Assembly (NCBI GenBank): GCA_035610365.1
Contig: CM069432.1
Location: 229,608,532 to 229,672,531 of the forward strand
Source: Aquatica leii
Taxonomy: Eukaryota > Arthropoda > Insecta > Coleoptera > Lampyridae
Direction: 5' to 3'
Length of the DNA stretch: 64,000 nt
Part shown: piece by piece, positions 40,126 through 51,929 of the stretch
How positions within the stretch are numbered: the stretch's first letter is position 1
How the letters are laid out: every line of letters begins with the position of its first letter
Translations under genes and position numbers: made by a program
Notes under the pieces: model-generated
What the model saw: the letters and a program-made list of their open reading frames with translations, nothing else
Told to the model about the DNA's origin: nothing
Databases searched by the model: none

Positions 40126-40352
40126 AAAACCAGTGTGCTTGCTGTACCAACGCATTCGTTGCACCTAAACCCAAGGACATGCGTGCGGTGCAAAGGGGAG
40201 GATCATAACATGCTATTAAGCGATACCGCTGGTTGACGAGAAATAAATCGGCGCATGGGTGAGAAGAGTTCATTTCTGCGCCCAGCCATTACAGAAAAAT
40301 TAATAACGATATGCATTATGAGTATTAAAAGTAAAATAAATCTGTTATTTTG

Positions 40353-40469
40353 CAGTGGCGGCTAATTGTTCACTGCAAGAGGGTCATTTCAATATTCAAA
40401 CTATAAAGACTTTTTAAAGTCACTTTACCTTCGATGTTTGGTATAAGCAAAGTGGAAAAGCCGCCACTA
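40353..40469. mobile_element. Short hAT-type MITE
   Basis: 117 bp bounded by CAGTGGCGGCT and AGCCGCCACTA (one mismatch to a perfect inverted repeat). The flanks GTTATTTTG and GTTATTTGG are near-identical, as expected for the 8-bp target duplication of hAT elements. The sequence AAGAGGGTCATTT just inside the left end also occurs, inverted, just inside the right end of 53008-54155, so both belong to one family. Confidence 0.8.
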
Positions 40470-40639
40470 GTTATTTGGACAGCTGGATGTTACGTTTCAC
40501 CCTTACAATTTAAAGAATTCTAATTAATTTTCACGCCACGAAAGTGCGTATTAGAGCGATTTTATATGCGCTCTCATTATCTTTGACAATGACTACATGT
40601 ATCTTCTTTGTACGTTGTGACTAAGTCCATTATTTTGCA

Positions 40640-42190
40640 TCAATGGTTTGCCAGGCAATAGTTGGGATGCTGAGGACCCGCTTTCATGCCATCTTATAAG
40701 GTGGTCAGGGTGTATCTGGTTCTTCCTCTTTCATAATTTTGTGCCAGCCGTTCGATTTTGGCATTCTGTTTGCGTAGGTCTCTCCATTCTCTTCTCAGGT
40801 CTCTTGCCCATCTTCCACCATCTTGGATCTCACGTATCTCTGTTTATTGTTTTCTTTCTGTCAAATAGCGTATGTCCTGTTATTGATGTTGGTATTCGCA
40901 TTTCTATTGTTCTTAAAAGTCGTTTCGTTATTTGTGCTCTCTGCTCTGAATTTCTATCGCATATGTCATGACCGGTCTTACATAAGTTTTATATATTCTG
41001 ACTTTACCTCCTTGTGCACGTATTTATTCCATAAATTATATCTTTTAAGTATCTTGATATTAATGATGCCTTTGTTGTTTGAGCTTTTACTTCATCATAC
41101 AGAGTTCCTGTTACTTATTATGTTTGCTCCTAGATATTTGAAGGACATTACTTATTCTACACTTTGATCATCGTCGCTAATTGACATCTTCTTGGTTCTC
41201 TAGATATTGTAAGGGATTTTGTTTTCTTTTTGTGGATATTTGCATGTTGAACGTTTTTGCTGTTTGTTGGAGTTGCTACAGGGGCCTCTGTGAGTTGTCT
41301 TCGTCTTCCGATATGATCACTGCCATCATCAGCATAGCATATTATTTTTATTTCTTTATCTCCTTACATTTGGTATCCACTCCCAGTTTACTTTGGCATT
41401 TGTGATTTCATTCATTATGACATTAAATAAGGTCAGGCTTGCCCATCTCATGTCTGATCCCAGATGCACCACAGGTGTTTTATTACCTAGTTTATTTACC
41501 GTTCTCACATGTTCAGTTTTTCGATAATTTTGTTATATTGGCGTGAATATTCCTTTTTGTTAGTAAGGGCTGTAACATCAGTTAAGCGTACCCTATCGAA
41601 TACCTGAGAGTAAGGTCGATGGGCGACCATATAGGCTGGCCAGCTAAACTCTATGGCCTATTCAGTAGTTTGACGAATTATAAAAATGGCATTTATAGCC
41701 AGACCTATTATTTCTGAACCCTTGCTGTTCTTCACAAATCCCGGTTGACATTACGCTTCTTCTGTTAAGATTTTAGTAAATAGTTTTTGAATATCGCCCT
41801 CCCATTAAGCTGATACCTCAAATAATTTTGTAGAACAGTTTTTTCTCCCTTTTTAAAAGTCGGAATCAATACTTTCTTTTCCACATTCAGATGGTATACT
41901 CTTGACTACAAGTATTTTATTGAAGAGAGATTGTAGTTCATAGAATGTATAATTTGTATAAAAACACTTTTCAGTTCCACGACATTTTTAACAATAGCCA
42001 AAACCAAGTAAGCATCACCTAGTTTTTCATAAAAACGAGAAATTGTATTAGAATAAAGATATTTAAGTCTTTTAATTCTTGCCTTTTTGAAACCTCATCA
42101 ACAAAGAAGCTGAAAGTATCTTCATTTCTTCTTCGATTTCATTGTGTTTTTGTGGATTTGCCTGTCTGAATAAGAAGAAGGTGGGAACAG
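40640..42190 (-). pseudogene. Decayed non-LTR retrotransposon RT (minus strand)
   Basis: On the minus strand the order is: KKVLIPTFKKGEKT and QNYLRYQL near 41880-41800 (RT fingers); CEEQQGFRNNRSG near 41745-41700; a damaged GxRQG region; SLTLFNVIMNEI near 41435-41400; a YADD-like CYADDG near 41340-41320; then KKTKSLTISREPRRC near 41230-41185. FKYLGANI-like and VRPVMTYAIE words follow near 41110 and 40980. The end, about 40700-40640, has W-R-D-x-x-N-R-M-type sequence. The order is complete but frames change often. The plus-strand hydrophobic open frames here are shadows. The clade is uncertain. Confidence 0.7.
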
Positions 42191-43599
42191 TTGTGGTCAA
42201 ATAAATTCTGAAATCGTTAAAAAGAAATAAAACATGTGCCAGGAATATTCTTGTAGTTTTTATTTAAATAACCAAGAGCAAGTAGGAATTCATGAATCAG
42301 TGGCATTACGCATAACTTACACTATTAAATGTTCTACCATGTCATCATAAATAATCATTAAATTATTTCCCCTTGAACTAAATGTGTAGTTCCGACATTT
42401 TTGCACATGATGTTATAGAATTAAATAAATAGGTGTTTATTTGGTAAATACAACTCTATGTAGTGATTAAGGTAGGTATTTACAAGATCGTTTAGTCAAC
42501 TACTTGCAGTATTTAAGAATCAGTTAAAAATAAATATATATACAACTAAGCAGAAGCTATTTGAATCACATTATTACTTTGTTTTAAAGAGGGAAGAGAA
42601 GCAATATAATAAATTAGTAAGCGGCGATTCTTATTCGTTTATTTATAAAAATATAATCCGTCAATCTTTGTGTTAATACTGAACGTTTATGGTTTTATTG
42701 TGTGTTATGTATGATTCTTCTTTCAATGAACAACCGATTGAAAAGATAGTTATGTAGTAATAAATAAATACTGCAAGTACCCTTCCCAATCTCATATACA
42801 AACACCTACTATGTTGAAACACATTCCACCCACTGTATTGCTGATGAAGTGGATTGGATAGGACCTAGTTCAATATACACTGTGCTTTATTATTTGTATA
42901 AATTAACTAACCCCAACACAATTGGCTAGAGTATAATAAACTGGAAAATTATATATATTAGATATGTTTGTACATTGTACAAGAAAGACATAACATACAC
43001 AAGTGCAATAATATGTATATATGTACAATAAACTACAAGGAAATGTATATTTATTCTATGTATAGTAATAGTAGTATAAAGAAACTATCTACTACAGTAT
43101 GTACAACCGCTTACACATACATCACAAAAATATTAAAATAAACAGAAGTCAAAGCACAAATAATAATACAAAACCAGGAGCCAAATGCCTTAAACTTACA
43201 AGAAATCATAGGAAACATGTATACATATTTGTATATTTCACTATTCTTACTCATGTATTTAAATACTAGCATAGTGTACTTCATTTACTTATCGAGCAAT
43301 AAAAATCTCACCATATCATTGGAATTGAATGATTTCTTAGGAGTAAAGTCATACAATTTCTTAGATCCTACAAATACACAACAAGGCACAAGCTCCCAGT
43401 CTGTTATTAACACTTTTCTGTTAAACATGACAACACCAGTCTTATAAAATCCACTGACAAAATATTTTGAACATACAACACAGAGTGTTATAAAAAAACC
43501 ACACGATTTTCAGAAGGTAGAAACTCATGTTTATTTTTTTTTAATTATTTTTTTGTTCGCCTATATTTTTCATTTTGACTCAATGTATTGCAACAGGAC
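42191..43599. other. AT-rich stretch, nothing recognised
   Basis: No motif, RNA gene or repeat boundary seen. The ORF at 43217-43447 (plus) has a hydrophobic start but is low-complexity and unassigned. Confidence 0.5.
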
Positions 43600-43890
43600 T
43601 TTGTTGAACACAAACACCTACCATTGGACTATCATCACGATCAGTTTATCCAGACGAGGGACCGTTTGTTGGAGGGTTAAGTTTAGAGGAGTATTGTCTG
43701 GTATGGCCTTGACTTGGATACCCCCGGATATGGAAGTGACAGAAGGACCAAAGCCCATTAAAGGTGCAATGCTCGTGATCGATCGTTATGTCGCGATGGT
43801 GATAGATCACATTCCATTTGCCGAATAACTTTAACGGCAGGTTGATAAGAATGATTAAGGCAATCACGTATGCGACCTATTAAGTTTAAC
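43600..43890 (+). pseudogene. Possible Tc1-like transposase scrap
   Basis: A plus-strand segment with VKFRGVLSGMALTW, EGPKPIKGAML, VIDRYVAMVIDHIPFAE resembles the Tc1 stretch G-G-x-x-M-V-W-G-G-I ... L-x-x-x-R-Y-x-x-x-V-L-x-x-H-V-V-P-F-A. The D-N-A-R-P-H motif that should follow within 20 residues is not readable, and the third catalytic block is absent. Low-copy decay makes the match tentative. Confidence 0.4.
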
Positions 43891-46800
43891 CCTGTAACAC
43901 AAAAATAGCATTAAACTATATTCATTTAAATGAATTTTGTAACCATTCATTATAATAAATAAAAAATACTCAAAAAAATTTTGTTTATATCGACATTTAA
44001 ACACAGTAACAAAGAAGTAAAAGAAAACATTTATTAAGATTAAATATCTTTATACTCATAAATAATAGTGTTTTTTAAAGCAGAGAAGATTTGGAATCAA
44101 CTTTTTGTAGATCAATTAATAAAAACAATTTCTATATATCCATAATTAAATAAAATCGCTTTAATGATCAACCATCATTTTATACATCGTTCCCACAACT
44201 AACCTACAGTATATAACATGTCATTAGTAATAACGTTTCACATTTTCGTACGATTCGACAAAGTTCTTACTACTGCACTGCTTTGCGATACGATATCAGT
44301 ATTTCATTATCAGACATTGATCCGGAATTCATTTCTCAGTTGACGTTCACTGCAGGTAGATTAGGTAGTAGAAACCATCACGTTTTAATTTAATTTATTT
44401 ATTTTTATTTAACTTCACATCACCGTTATTGCTTACGCTTTTGGAGATTTCTATGAAATAAAGATCCTCTATCTACTAAAGTTGAAAGAACTAAAACGAT
44501 TTTCCTTTCACACAATTGCTCATAGGTAATAACTACCTGACGCCATTTTACTTTTGCTAACTTTAAATTCGTTACAGCGGAATTTGGCTGAGACTCAGGG
44601 ATGTTTCATCAAAGCCAACTGCTAGTAATGTCAAACTATTAAACCCTTATAATGTTTCAGGTCGGTATAAATAACGTAGGATTGGCGACGTCAAGTATTA
44701 GCTCGAATTGGACGTCGATCAGCTACTACGAAAGTATAACGGTGATATTTTCAAAGAACGTAGAGAAGAATAACTATATCATAACATAGTGTTTGACAAC
44801 GATTAGACCCAGTCTCGCACTTTGAGGAAGGAAAAAACCGGGAGAGAGAGAACCGGTGAGGAACTTTGTGAGCAGAACAAATCAGATATCGAAGGCATTT
44901 GGTGGCCAGTAGTAAAATCTTGTAGAATGCTTGCTGAAGTCTTGAGTGCGCCAGTGTCCAGCAATGGGAGAATCATGATGTTTCTCGAATGGTACCCAAC
45001 GTTGTTCAATAGAAACTACCCATTTCCAGACATCGGCCGAGAAAAATGATAGGGCTTAGCTCATGGCGGTAAAAGCACCATTCTGTACAGACCACGCAGA
45101 AGATTTATATAGAACGAACCCAGAACCCGACTGTATAGATTATTATAACGCACATCATTCATAGAAAGAGAAAGAAGTAACTGAGAATCCAGATAAACAC
45201 TATCAATAGAGGAACCGAACGAGAAATAGCGTCAGGTGCTACATAAAAGTCTATACCTTTTCTATGGAGAATAGTGAAGAGTTACATTGTGCCAATGTAT
45301 TAATCATCCATCACCAATCTTCCGGAGGCAGATTTTGTAAACTATTCAACCCAGAAAAGACAGTAAAGATCTATAGTGACTGTAAAATCAGTTCCTTCAG
45401 TGTAAGCACAGAAACTACTCGATAAGCTCAAAATCACTGCACTAAAGACTCTTTTTAATGATAGAATGCTCCTTACGGTCTTAATTAGTGAACGACTAAT
45501 GTAACTAACGGCTTTTTCACCTTTGAAAGTCTCTTGGCTCAAGCCAGTGAAGTGATTTTGTTGATCCTCTTCCTCGTTCTTCTAAAGGACACTGCTACTT
45601 ATCCTGGTAGTAGCTGAAAGTCAGCATCCAGTTCAGGTAGACACCTAAGATCTTTAATCCCACATTACTTATACCAACCTGAATCAGTCTACTAGATGGA
45701 GACATCATTACTAGTTGATCTCTTTCACCCTTAATGCCTGGACTTGAAAAAATTCCCGCTGTAATGAACTTTTGGGTAGTAAAAGTAAAATGGCGTCTGG
45801 TGGCCCATTAACTGCGAGGCAATTGCGTAAAAATCGTTTTAACTGCTTCAATACAAGTAGATTTTCATTTTCATTCAAATCGCTAGAAAGCGCAACAATA
45901 ACAACGATGTGGAGTTAAATAAGTTACGATTGAACGGACAAGGTTTCTAATACCTAATCTACTAACAGCAAATGTCTACTGAGAAATAAATCCCGTAATG
46001 TAGCACCAAAGCAATTTACAAAAACATCTTTGAAAATTAAATCAACTGAGGCAATACACTCGTGCAGAAAAAAGAGACGACAAGAAACATGTAGAGTAGA
46101 GCTCATAGTCAACAAGAACATTAGTCCCACTTATACAATTGTTTCAAATATACGTTCCAATGACAGTATGTCCAGAAGAAGAATTATTATATTAAAACTA
46201 TAATTTGCAGATAACCAAAAGATAATTAATCTAAATATTATAATACGACGATTTTAACGCCATATTAAACAAAAAAGACAGAAATACAAAATATACTTGG
46301 AGCAACATTAGAACAGTTGGCCAGAATTCAATGATTAAATTCAGTTTGCTCAACAACCCGTTTGCAGAGAATGCATGCTGAAATCAGCGATACGAAGTTC
46401 AGAACATCAATTTTTTCTGTGTGGCATTTGTAGCTTCCAGAATTACCGTTTTTATTTTAGTTTTTACATGTAACTTTTATACCCAAGAAGTACACTCGAA
46501 AATTCCTAAAGAAAAATAAAGCACAAACAAGGTACCTAAGAAAAAATCGAAATTCGAAACTTCACCCCCTTCTTCACACACTTTTAGTTCTCAAGAATAT
46601 TTGTTTAAAAGAAACAAAATTTTTACAAAGTTCAAATAAATATACATATTTATTTATAGTATACATTAAGATACATAATTATTTTAAATATTTAAGTATT
46701 AATTGGAATTATGGAAACATACAACAAAAACAGCTAACTCATTTGACTATTAACAGATTGTGACCCAAAAGAATTGATTTTGCTGCGCATTGGCTGCAAT

Positions 46801-47505
46801 TTTAACGCACATTATGTGGAGCACAAGAACTCAAACATTCAGAACAAGTTGATACTAATTTCACATAGTATGCTTTCTTATGCCGGGAACAATTAAACTT
46901 ACGAATTTTTACGAATTACTGTGGGACAGCGGGACCATTAGAAAGCGAGCATTGCTAGCTTGAATTAGGACAAAATTTCCACATAGAATGTATTATAAAA
47001 CTGAATTTAGAGAAATTGATTATCTATACAGGCGACAATAAAAATATTAAATTTTCAAAAATTATTTTAACAACCCAGTTCACCGAACTTAAAATTTCTT
47101 AACAAACGGTGCCAACCAGACCGGCTGAATATAGGATATAGGACACTGCCAAAATGTTGGGGGTCATTATAGATTATATTCTTAAGTTCTTTCTTCAAAA
47201 GATAATGCCACAAAAATAAACCTGGTCAAACAAGAAACATTGTACAAGTTATTTGCAGTGCGCAATGGGTTTAATATGAGGAAGTGACCAAAAAGTGAAA
47301 AAAGTAAGAGCTAAGCAGACTAAGTACAAACCAGTTAAGGAAATTAATAAAACAACCTGTATTTATTCACGTAATTTGTAAAGGAACTGTCGCGTGTTAT
47401 GCGCATTACACGAGAGAATCGACACGACAGATCACATTCTTATGAATATAATGCAATAAATAGCGTTCTATTACGCAGTCTTTAGAAACTCATGAAAAGC
47501 TTCGC
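43891..47505. other. AT-rich stretch with a doubtful RT relic
   Basis: Mostly unrecognised. On the minus strand around 45700-45590 the reading SSRLIQVGISNVGLKILGVY and LNWMLTFSYY resembles the K-x-L-G-V-x-L-D-x-x-L-x-F block after the RT active site of Jockey/R1-like elements, but there is no second motif to support it. Confidence 0.35.
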
Positions 47506-47520
47506 CTACAGGTCCTTTAC

Positions 47521-47926
47521 AGGTGCACGAACACTACCGATATAATTAAGGTAGCTATGGTCCAGGTAAAATAAATACTCAGCAAGACAATACAAACTAA
47601 AATTTATACATATTAACAGTAAAATAATAAATCTAAATGCAGAAAAGACTTGTAAAAAGTATAAGAGAGAACTAATTTGAAAGCCAAGAAAGGTATAATA
47701 ATCAGAGTTACAAAGAATAACAAAATTATCAAATACTTCATGGACAACTGATATAAGAAACAAATTGTTGCTTTGCTGAAGAGAAGATAGCACATTACAC
47801 AAGTCCATAATTATGTTCTGTTTATGGGAGTTAAGGCTTAACTGTTTTTTGTTTTTTTTTAATTCATAAAAACAAACTATGGGGTCAATTGAAAAGGATT
47901 GTCCAGTTTCATCATCAACAACCACA
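47521..47926 (-). CDS. Unassigned open exon-like frame (144 codons from its ATG)
   Basis: The frame is open from an ATG at 47940 to a stop at 47506. It can also be read as an internal exon: an acceptor-like TTTTTGTCTTTATTTAG ends at 47927 and a GTAAAG donor-like word follows 47521. The product has a soluble start (VVVDDETGQSFSIDP), a Lys/Asn segment, then two or three hydrophobic stretches (for example FRFIILLLICINFSLY). The profile would fit a membrane protein such as a chemoreceptor fragment, but I recognise no diagnostic motif. It is the longest open frame in the window not explained by a transposon. It may still be chance in T-rich DNA. Confidence 0.25.
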
Positions 47927-47940
47927 CTAAATAAAGACAA

Positions 47941-50639
47941 AAACGGACAGGAAAATGATAAACGGCGAAAGATACTTTCTTACATTCCAGTTTAATAAAG
48001 AATTCAGTTAAAACTTTTATTTCATTAAACCGTTGCTAGAAGATTAGGACAAAAGATATTTTGAAAACGAGACCGAACATCGTGCTCACAAAAACAGAGA
48101 TAAAAGACTATAGCAGAATATCGGATGTTTTTATTTTTTCTTCTTTCTGAGAAAGCCGATCGCGTGTATATGTATAAATGAATGCTCCAAAATAATTCTA
48201 ATATTTAAAAAAAAGAGTTCATACATGAAATTAAAGCCGTTGGTTATCAGAAGAGCAAATCACTTTACCAGTTGACATTTGAGAATTATCTTTTAAAAAA
48301 AATGTAATACCAAATTATTGATATATAAAATTTTACATAGAATAAGTTTTCTGTCTTCCAATGTCCCTTCCTCAATCCAACTACGCCATTATAAAATAAT
48401 TTACGAAGCTTAAAACTCAAACTTACTACTAAACAACATATGGGAATCGACGTTTTCCCACCAAAATCTTAAAGAGATTGCTTTAAATCATTTTGTAACC
48501 AATTAAATCTTTATACAATCTAACTCAAAGGATTGTATCTGCCCATTTAATTCATTTTAAAACAAACAAAAATAGAAGACCAAAAACATATGTAGACAAA
48601 AACCTGACCTTAAGAAGATGATTCGAGGAACAGTGGTCCATTACTGGTAGTATTAAAAGAAAAAATCACTTAACACTGCTTTTCACTGCATTAAAATCAT
48701 CAGTATTTTAAGGATTGTCGGATAAATTTTACCAAGTTCCAACGTGTTCTATTTTTTCGAAACAGCAACACAAAATATTTCACAATAAAAATTACCCAGT
48801 TTTTTTCATTAATAAACATAAAATCATTCTTTTTATAGTCATACTCGTAATAGTTTATTTATCACATTAAAAAAGACACTTTTAATTGTTAATTGGTACA
48901 AGTAATATTTAATGATTCAAAGTAGATGACCTTCTGACATTAGTTTAATAATAATCGTGCATGTGTCATTTTCATTTACTTATTTATGTGACCCTTAATT
49001 CCTCAAAACTCATGTGGATTGGCAATTACAAATATACATAAGAAGATACAATTCTAAGACGCTTCTAGGTTTTTATAAATAAACATTTTAATATTACTTA
49101 TACAACCATTAAATTTTTTAGTTATTAAGTTGTTGCGTAACATGTTGAAAATATTCTCAATTGACAAATGCATAAAAAATTACACAAAATGTGTTATAAA
49201 GATGTTAGGAAAAACCATTTTCTAAGCCATTTTAAATATAAGAAATAAAATGTTTATTTTTAGTCTGAATTTAGACAAAATTCAATACTTGTATGCGATA
49301 AAATTAAACCTCTAATTATAATTACTATTGATTAATAATGTAGAATTCATAAGACATAGAAGTCAATGTAACTCAGAAAAATACCAATTCAGGAGTTAAA
49401 TTTATCTACAAATATTAATGGTGCAGATTATAATCAGATATGATTCACAACAATTTGCAAATCAAAACGATACTTTTTGTCCCACACTATTTACACAACT
49501 ATACTATAAAAAACATTCGAAAAGAAACACAAAACATTAAATTTTCAAAGATTCTGTAATGAATTATTTGTAAGGTAAAGTAACATAATGAGACTAAATT
49601 TCATTCAAATTTGGAGTCACTAAATTTAATAAAACATCACTGTCAATCACATGTTAATCACAAATAATAAAGAACAAGCAGCGTTTGTTTTTCCAATTAG
49701 AGAAAATACAAATATATTACAAAGTCGTAGTAAAGAATTTTAGCTTACAAAATAATTAGAAAAGCTTTCCATGGTATCCAATATCTGAAGTCTCTTGAGA
49801 TCAAATCAACTGAAGGTAGTATTGTAGAAAGGAAGTATACTTAGTATCATAGAGATCCAAGGTTATGGAACCTCAATTCTTTCCCCATGATTTGGGAGGC
49901 AGTGAGAAAAGAGCCATTACTCGCATCTCGCCTAGGTTGCATCCTCTAAATGAGCTCCTGGCTCATAGAAAGTAACTTCCACACTACCTGACACAAGAGA
50001 AAGAATAACTTTTCCTTCTGCTATGAAATATTTAAAAGTAATATTCCCTAAACTTAAAAACGCATACGATCAATGTGTGCATCCAGTGTTCACATGAGCT
50101 GAAACTAGCCCCTTAACCAAGACAACAGCATAGAAATTAAAGGTACAAAAACGGATGGAGAGTAATATGCCCTATACTTATGTAAAATAAAAAATTAGTT
50201 ACAAACACTCCTCAAGACACTAAGACAGAAACCCAGATGAAATCATCTTCACAGGAAGTGGACAGGGTTGGCTTAGTGATGATAATTAAAACTATACAGT
50301 CCTTAAATAAATCAATTTTACTCCATATTATTTGGAACCATAAAAAATCTTTACTATTGTATACTCAAGGTTTCAATGCAATTGTATAAAACTATTTAAT
50401 TAAACAGTTTCCTCTTTTTATAATAGAAATTACCCACGTGACTCTAGAATACCATTAAGAACTTTGTAATACATATTCCTTCCTATTTTAAGCATATTGT
50501 CTAATGCAGGATTTATAAGCAATCAACTAATTACCTTATTCCTTCTAAAATTAATTTTATTGAGGAAATACTGCTTTATGGATAATACTTGTTGATTTAA
50601 AATTTTGTACTTACGACAGTAGTTGGCGTGTCTGCAGAC
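47941..50639. other. AT-rich stretch, nothing recognised
   Basis: No motifs found. A less AT-rich patch at about 49850-49980 has no coding sense on either strand. Confidence 0.5.
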
Positions 50640-50939
50640 AGCAACACCTGTGTCCAGCATTTTGCACAATATATTAAGATTGTATGATTAATGGCGGTTG
50701 TGGTTGGGTCCTGCTTAGAGCGGTACTGACCAAACCGGAGTTTGTTTTACTGAAATATATATTTGCCAGATTAAATTTTTGATGTTTTCCTTCGAATCAA
50801 AACCAGTAAATTCAAAATCAAGTGAACAGTTAAAATACAGATATCAAGTCAAGTTGTGATAGCGTCACGCGGGGATGTAATTTAATTTTTTGAAGGTGAC
50901 ATAAAACGGAGCAAGAGGCAAACATTGGTATGAGTGATA

Positions 50940-51600
50940 GTCTCGTCGAAGTGAATTTAAACAGTATGTCTGCAGCCCGGAGAACGCAGATGTTGGCCTT
51001 TACCAGGGTTAGGTGGCATCAGTGATTCACTGCTGATGAAAACTGTGGGTGGAACTGAAGAGTTAAATGTTTTAATTCCTACGTTTGGTGGAGAAGTTAG
51101 TGATAATTGGTAAGTTGCAGGGCAAAGCACAACTATAGTTTCAGTCAAAACCTTCACATACTGCTACAGGTTTGGGTACCTTAAAAGAAAAAAATATTGA
51201 ATATGTTCAGATAAAAGAGAGGATAGACTAAAGATAAAGTTGTGTTAGCAAATAAACTGGAGTTAGCTTAGAGGAGAAAATGTACATATCATATCCCTAA
51301 TTGATGGTTTTAAACAAATAAAATCATAAGGAATTTAAATCCCATTAAAATGGCATGGTGCGTTTAATAAACAATGTTTCTAACGAGAAGCTGAGTGGTA
51401 TCCAACATCAACCTAGGGAAGATTAGTAGAACAATCTGGTACGGGGGTGCTGCCGAGAGTAATGCACATCTTCCTGCAACAATAGCGATTCTAGGAAAAA
51501 AGTGTTTTAACTGTGGAGAAATCGGACATGTATGCGGATGCTTGTCCAAAACTGCAGAGAAACAAGTCACATAAGAAAAAATTGTCGTAGAAGCTGCATC
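50940..51600 (+). pseudogene. gypsy relic 2: gag with CCHC zinc knuckle
   Basis: Early gag-like text reads TEELNVLIPTFGGEVSDN (about 51055-51110), matching the I-P-x-F-x-G-E-x-S start of gypsy gag cores. At about 51500-51545 the knuckle CFNCGEIGHVC is followed, after a one-base slip, by ACPK, so one CCHC finger is recognisable but broken. A Lys/Arg-rich tail follows. The minus-strand open frames across this part are shadows. Confidence 0.65.
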
Positions 51601-51929
51601 TTTTTGGAGCCACAATCAGAGAGTCCGAAGAGATCAGCTGATACAACGAGATCAATCTACATTTGTAAAGTAGAACCTGTAGTAAGTTATATTTTACCTG
51701 TTAGTTTATTAGTTATAACACTTAAGGCTATAGTTCACACTGATAGTTGGCATTTCACTGATTTATTTAGTACCAAATCATTTTCAAAGAGCCCTCCTCC
51801 AGTGATTAAACAAACAAATTTACTAGAATTAATAATATAATACTTTAACTATGTTAAATGTATTTAATCCTGCAATTGAAATTGATAGCATTGATTTAAA
51901 TGCTTAAATTTTATATTGTGCCTGAATGT

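Larger units (their letters stand above)
36480..40352 (+). mobile_element. Ty3/gypsy retrotransposon relic 1
   Basis: Plus-strand pol fragments appear in gypsy order: reverse transcriptase (36990-37420), RNase H region (37690-38000), a linker (38170-38250), then integrase C-terminus (39690-40125). A purine-rich tract near 40188-40202 could be the polypurine tract before a 3' LTR. The middle of the integrase is not recognisable, and an IS630-like element on the other strand (38590-39061) sits there. No pair of LTRs could be aligned by eye. It is heavily mutated and inactive. A hAT MITE abuts its right end. Confidence 0.78.

Noticed and set aside
40648..41405. Three plus-strand hydrophobic ORFs (74-114 codons)
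   Set aside because: They are shadows of a minus-strand reverse transcriptase relic with the motifs in proper order.
44822..45049. 75-codon plus-strand ORF with a charged start
   Set aside because: No motif, no splice signals and no transposon match; probably chance.
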